DNA of 64,000 nt from contig CM055901.1 in the NCBI GenBank assembly GCA_029582155.1, positions 3,765,482 to 3,829,481 on the forward strand, read 5' to 3'. The notes under the pieces were generated by a model, which saw only the letters and a program-made list of their open reading frames with translations, ran no database searches and was not told where the DNA came from. Positions 59,837 through 64,000 of the stretch are shown here, one piece after another. The translations under genes were made by a program, and so were the position numbers. Each line of letters starts with the position of its first letter. Within the stretch, counting starts at the first letter, position 1. Source of the DNA: Panopea generosa (Eukaryota; Mollusca; Bivalvia; Adapedonta; Hiatellidae).

Positions 59837-59990
59837 ACGAGGGTTGTCCGGAAAATGTTAAGACTGTACTCATGAGCAAACCTGCTGTTATGATCGAAAA
59901 ACCGAACAGTGATTGTAGGACGAGGTCGTGTTGAACAAGATCCGACTTGTAACACTCGAGTTATAGTCAATACCAGGTTAACAGGTGCAT
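59836..59990. mobile_element. Possible mariner-like terminal fragment
   Basis: TACGAGGGTTGTCCGGAAAA then GTTAAGACTG resembles the terminal repeats of some mariner-type elements, and it begins at a TA in the AAT microsatellite. There is no matching second terminus or transposase. Weak. Confidence 0.35.
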
Positions 59991-60290
59991 TTCAATAACA
60001 CCGTTGTTTTTGTTCTTTATTCTATAGTAAATAAAAAATAGTTTGCATACTTGTCATTTATACAAAGACCAAAATGAAAGAAATGAAACTTGCATTTTAT
60101 TATTTGTCAAATTCTGCACCACTAAAATATGATGAGGAAAATAGGGATCATGTGTAATCAGATATTATTTTAGTTCAGTGTGTACGCCAGAATTCATGTA
60201 TTAATTAATACCTTAATTTTCTTGTTTTTTTTTCTAAATTCACAAACAGAACAATGCTTTCAAAATGATAAAAAATGCACTATAAATGTT
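59991..60290. other. AT-rich spacer
   Basis: Nothing recognised. Confidence 0.3.
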
Positions 60291-60295
60291 GGAGG

Positions 60296-60530
60296 GTGAG
60301 TGAGTGAGTGAGTGAGTGAGTGAGTGAGTGAGTGAGTGAGTGAGTGAGTGAGTGAGTGAGTGAGTGAGTGAGTGAGTGAGTGAGTGAGTGAGTGAGTGAG
60401 TGAGTGAGTGAGTGAGTGAGTGAGTGAGTGAGTGAGTGAGTGAGTGAGTGAGTGAGTGAGTGAGTGAGTGAGTGAGTGAGTGAGTGAGTGAGTGAGTGAG
60501 TGAGTGAGTGAGTGAGTGAGTGAGTGAGTG
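60296..60530. repeat. (GAGT)n microsatellite, 235 bp
   Basis: About 59 perfect GAGT units without interruption. Thr-His-Ser-Leu frames on the minus strand result from the 12-base codon cycle. Confidence 0.98.
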
Positions 60531-61000
60531 GCCATTCAAAGCTAACTTTAATTAAATGAAGTTTTACGAAAATAAAACCCTACAGTTGCTACATTTTGGG
60601 TTCCATTTTATTAAAAAAATCATCGAAAACATGAACACATACACAGAAATAAATGAGTCAGATATTGATTTATTTTAAAAAATCACTGAACTATAATATT
60701 AAGTGGAAACAAATAGACTGACTGCGGAACGCTCATACACAGAAGTCAAGATTCCCTCACGTGCTGATATTAAATTTAGCTACAACATTTTCACTGAATG
60801 ACGACGCCATTTGAATTAGTTCATGCAAACAGTAAAGGTCATTACTCTGTTGTAATTGTTCAGTAATTTTGGTTTGGTTATTAGCGACCGAACCCTATAT
60901 AAGGGTCAGTTAAGAAATTGACTCTGGGCGCTGCGGCATTTGATTCAAGGAGGTCGTCATTGCTTTTAAAAACAGTGCATTTACCGGCTTATACCGATAC
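60531..61000. other. Unique AT-rich DNA
   Basis: No feature recognised. Confidence 0.35.
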
Positions 61001-61039
61001 AACAGAAATATATTTTCTTTAGGCATAGCACAACCATGA

Positions 61040-62200
61040 ATGAAATGCACTTCCGTTGGTATGATTTACTATTTACTTTAGAGTAAAGAAAAAATTGACT
61101 TTGGAACAGTAAGATGGGGGTGATTTTCCAAAATATTAATTGTAGGTAAAATAACCTCTTTTTTACACTCTCGTGGGCTTAAATGACAAATTGGAGACAT
61201 TTTCTTCATAAAAAAATACTTTGATATGTTTATGCCTCAAATAAACATATATGTGCATATTTACATTGAAATATAATGAAAAATTACAAAAAATTTAAAG
61301 ATTTTTTATTTTGAATGATTGAAATGTGCAGTTTTTTTAGCATTTGCATCGTATTGAATAATGTATTTCGGTAAGATAATGTCTTCAATATGTCATGAGA
61401 CTATTTTAGTTAAAAAATGGTTAATCAAATTAGGTTAAAAACATTTTTGGGGGGAACAATTATTCAAACACATCAAAATTGTATGTCGGCCAACAGAGTC
61501 GTTCAAGTTTCAGTACTTAATGCCTTAAACTTGGCAGTATCACTGCAAATTGATAGTACTTAGTAAAATAGAAGTAATTAGTAAAGTTATAGAATTTAGG
61601 TTTGTTATAATAGAGACTTCAGTGAGATGGGGATGGTTTTCCAAAATGTTAATTGTAGGTGAATGAACCTCATTTTCACACGCTCGTGTTCTTAAATGAA
61701 AAATTGGAGATATTTCCTTCATAATTTTTTTTTTTGTCATGTTTATGCCTAAAAAAGGCAAATATGTGCATATTTACATTGAAATTCCATGAAAACTCAC
61801 AAAATTTTGAAGATTTTTTATTTTAAATAATTGAAATGTGCAGTTCTTTTAGCATTTACATAGTATTGAATAATGTATTTCGGTAAGATTATGTCTTCAT
61901 TTTGTCATGAGAGTATTTTGGTGTTAAATTTTCAATTGAATTAGATTAAACAAATATTTCGGTAAAATTAGTCATCACATCAAAATTGCATGTCGGTCGA
62001 CATCTCGTGCAAGTATATAATGACCATGTAGAATGGTATTCTGACAAAGAAAATCAGTATTTAATGCCTGAAACTTGGCAGGAGCACTGCATATTAATAA
62101 CACTTAATAAAAAAGAGGTAATTAGAAAAAAAATGTTTAGGTTTCTTATAGGAATAGCACCACCATTTGAAATAGGATGCGCTTCCGTGGAGTAGTCGCA
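61040..62200. repeat. Tandem duplication, ~510-550-bp unit
   Basis: AGATGGGG..GATT/GGTTTTCCAAAAT occurs at about 61112 and 61625. Both are followed by ATTAATTGTAGGT, CTCGTG, GTGCATATTTACATTGAAAT, AGATTTTTTATTTT, GAATAATGTATTTCGGTAAG and ATGTCGG.C. An end piece (TGCACTTCCGTTGG) near 61047 matches GCGCTTCCGTGGAG near 62180, indicating a third partial copy on the left. Substitutions and indels are frequent, so the event is old. A 69-codon frame at 61986-62195 lies in the right copy only. Confidence 0.85.
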
Positions 62201-63146
62201 TAATGGTGGTTATAAATAATCCTCGTTTCTTCTTTTTCAAAAATGCATTTTCCTTATTTTAATGCTCTTTTTTTTGTTTGAATGGCATTGTTGATGTATT
62301 TTGAACATTTTGAATTGTGAATTTAGAAAAAAATTAATGCTTTGACATTGGGGTATAAATATGTGATTTCTACTTTCACTTTGTCAGCAGTGTACACAAT
62401 GAGCAGAAAAAAATCTCTGATATGACACATGACCCCTACTTTTTTCATCAAATGTTGGTAGTGCTGAGGTTGATAAAGACACAGTAAGTTTCATTTCTTT
62501 TATTTGGGTCTCTCTGTGAATGGCAAGCCTTCAAACTTTTATTATTTATTATAGAATAAACAACAAAAACCAAAGGTGGGCTAACACCTTTAAAAGCAAG
62601 GCTGGTGTGGCGTATTTTCAGCACGTTGCAAGAATCAGACATATCGCCGAAAATGCAAAGTTTTGAGAAAAAAAAACAGTAGTTGTTTAATTGTATTTTT
62701 AAAATAATATATCCACAAATTAATTTAAAATACGTATACATTTATTTTTAAATATATATGGTCACAGTACAGTAGTAAATTTTATAGAACATAACAGTAA
62801 GTACATTACAAATTGTATAAGGTAAGTTTCAATACATGTTTTTTAAATATGCAAATCGAAATGCATTATGACTGAGATTTTATCATTTAAACACCAAAGT
62901 TTCCATTAGACACATCACATTTGCCTTTTCCCTACAGTCAAAATTTGGCCGTTTCAGTCGGAATCTGGTCGGGATTTGGTATCACCTGTGTATTTACTAT
63001 CCTGTGCGCGGTTGTTTTTATCTTTCTTAAATTAAACATGCTGTTTGACTATACTTTTGCATCTTTACATCAATAAACAAGCATGTTTCGTACAAACTCA
63101 AACTTACACATTCATTTACTCTTATTGCCACCTCTTTTCTAAGAGC
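62201..63146. other. AT-rich unique DNA
   Basis: No gene or element recognised. Confidence 0.4.
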
Positions 63147-63147
63147 C

Positions 63148-63405
63148 AGGCCCGATTAGCTCAGTCGGTTACGCGTCTGACTATCAATCCATGAGTTCGA
63201 ATCCCCCGCCCGGCAACAGTCTTCTTGATGATTGATATACGACATTGTGTCTCATTATCATTCGTCTCTCACCACTGATTCAAGTGAGAAAAATATCAGT
63301 TACTTGCGAAGATGGGGTGTGCTCGAGTACTGGTTAATCCCAGGAAACAGCGGTTAGCCCTCGATGGCATAAAAATGACGCTAAATATTCAATCAATCAA
63401 TCTTT
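63148..63405 (+). mobile_element. tRNA-derived SINE, family B (best copy)
   Basis: GGCCCGATTAGCTCAGTCGG (A box), GAGTTCGAATCCCCCGCC (B box), GATGATTGATATACGACATT, CATTCGTCTCTCACCACTGA, GTTACTTGCGAAGATGGGG, GGCATAAAAATGACGCTAAA and a tail of CAATCAATCAATC. The tRNA head is followed without a gap by the body, so this is a SINE, not a tRNA gene. Confidence 0.88.
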
Positions 63406-64000
63406 TCTAAGACCTAACCATTGGATGCTTTTTTTAAAACAGCCAACTTGTTACATTATCGCATTAATGTGTGCAAAAAAAACAACTTCTATTTAAAAAT
63501 TTGAAGTGTACATTTTCTGTTCAATCTTGACCTGATTATTTATAGAATAGATTTCAAATAGCCAACTCAAAGTATTTAACTGGTGTAAAAAGCATCAAAA
63601 ACGGAATATACATGCATATAGATGTACATGTATATTCGTCTTTCTTTCTAAAGAGGCCCCATAAAACATTCTCCAAAAATATGTTTATTAAAAGCTAACG
63701 ATCATTGCAAGGATTGGTGATGCAACTGGACCAGGAACTTTATAAAAATAAAATAATCTAAAATTTCATTTGAATTTGTTTACGGCAAATTGTTAAATAA
63801 ATCGAGCCACAAATTATTATGAAGTATTTTTATTTTTAATTTTTTATTTTAGAATCGAGGTAAAGGAATCAGCTCTAAAAATGTCTGCTGTTTGTGTAGC
63901 CAAAGTGTTTTGGGGAGACATTCAAGAAAACACAGGTGTGGGGGGGGGGGGGGGGGGGGGGGTTCAAAGATTAAACTTGTAATGGTAAGTTAAACTGAAT
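63406..64000. other. AT-rich DNA with a G-run
   Basis: A G run of about 22 bases at 63940-63962, preceded by GGTGTG. Nothing else recognised up to the window end. Confidence 0.5.

Noticed and set aside
60240-60539. THSL-repeat frames
   Set aside because: Translation of (GAGT)n in the reverse strand.
63148-63215. Functional tRNA gene
   Set aside because: The tRNA-like head lacks a sound anticodon stem and runs directly into a SINE body found at other sites.

Overview
The window is nuclear DNA from an animal, most likely a bivalve or other mollusc. The animal assignment rests on a spliced exon of a NOL4-family gene, tRNA-derived SINEs, a decayed non-LTR retrotransposon and tRNA-Trp genes with eukaryotic internal promoters and Pol III T-run terminators. 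The mollusc assignment is an inference from the style of the SINEs and the AT-rich, minisatellite-rich composition, not a proof. There is no complete protein-coding gene. Almost every long open frame comes from tandem repeats whose unit is a multiple of three, or from microsatellites.

Layout. 1-5.9 kb: minisatellites (40, 65, about 139 and 58 bp units), one SINE, and long CT tracts carrying a 326-bp tandem duplication. 6.3-6.6 kb: first coding exon of a NOL4-family gene on the minus strand with a clear splice donor, followed (in plus coordinates) by a CpG-bearing putative promoter to about 7.5 kb. The rest of that gene must lie beyond position 1, so 1-6.3 kb is probably its first intron. 7.6-10.4 kb: trinucleotide and hexanucleotide microsatellites. 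10.4-17 kb: mostly featureless AT-rich DNA with SINEs and a 466-bp MITE with perfect 16-bp terminal inverted repeats. 17-22.9 kb: one 5.8-kb block of related minisatellites whose unit changes along its length. 23-26 kb: a compound GA/GACA/GACG/GGCA microsatellite and a LINE 3' fragment. 26.2-28.1 kb: 115-bp satellite-like array abutting a region with the second, inverted MITE copy. 31.3-35.6 kb: a 69-bp array, then three 42-bp arrays separated by a duplicated spacer.

39-59 kb is the most distinctive part. It holds about 17 tRNA-Trp(CCA) loci: five are identical, intact 72-nt genes on both strands, and the others are near-intact or decayed. They sit inside kilobase-scale duplicated blocks. 57-58.5 kb holds a 30-bp array with a 366-codon frame. 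59-64 kb holds AAT/AAC and GAGT microsatellites, a ~513-bp tandem duplication and a further SINE.

The functional units that can be supported are the NOL4-family exon with its promoter and the intact tRNA-Trp genes. Everything else is repeat, mobile-element debris or unexplained spacer.
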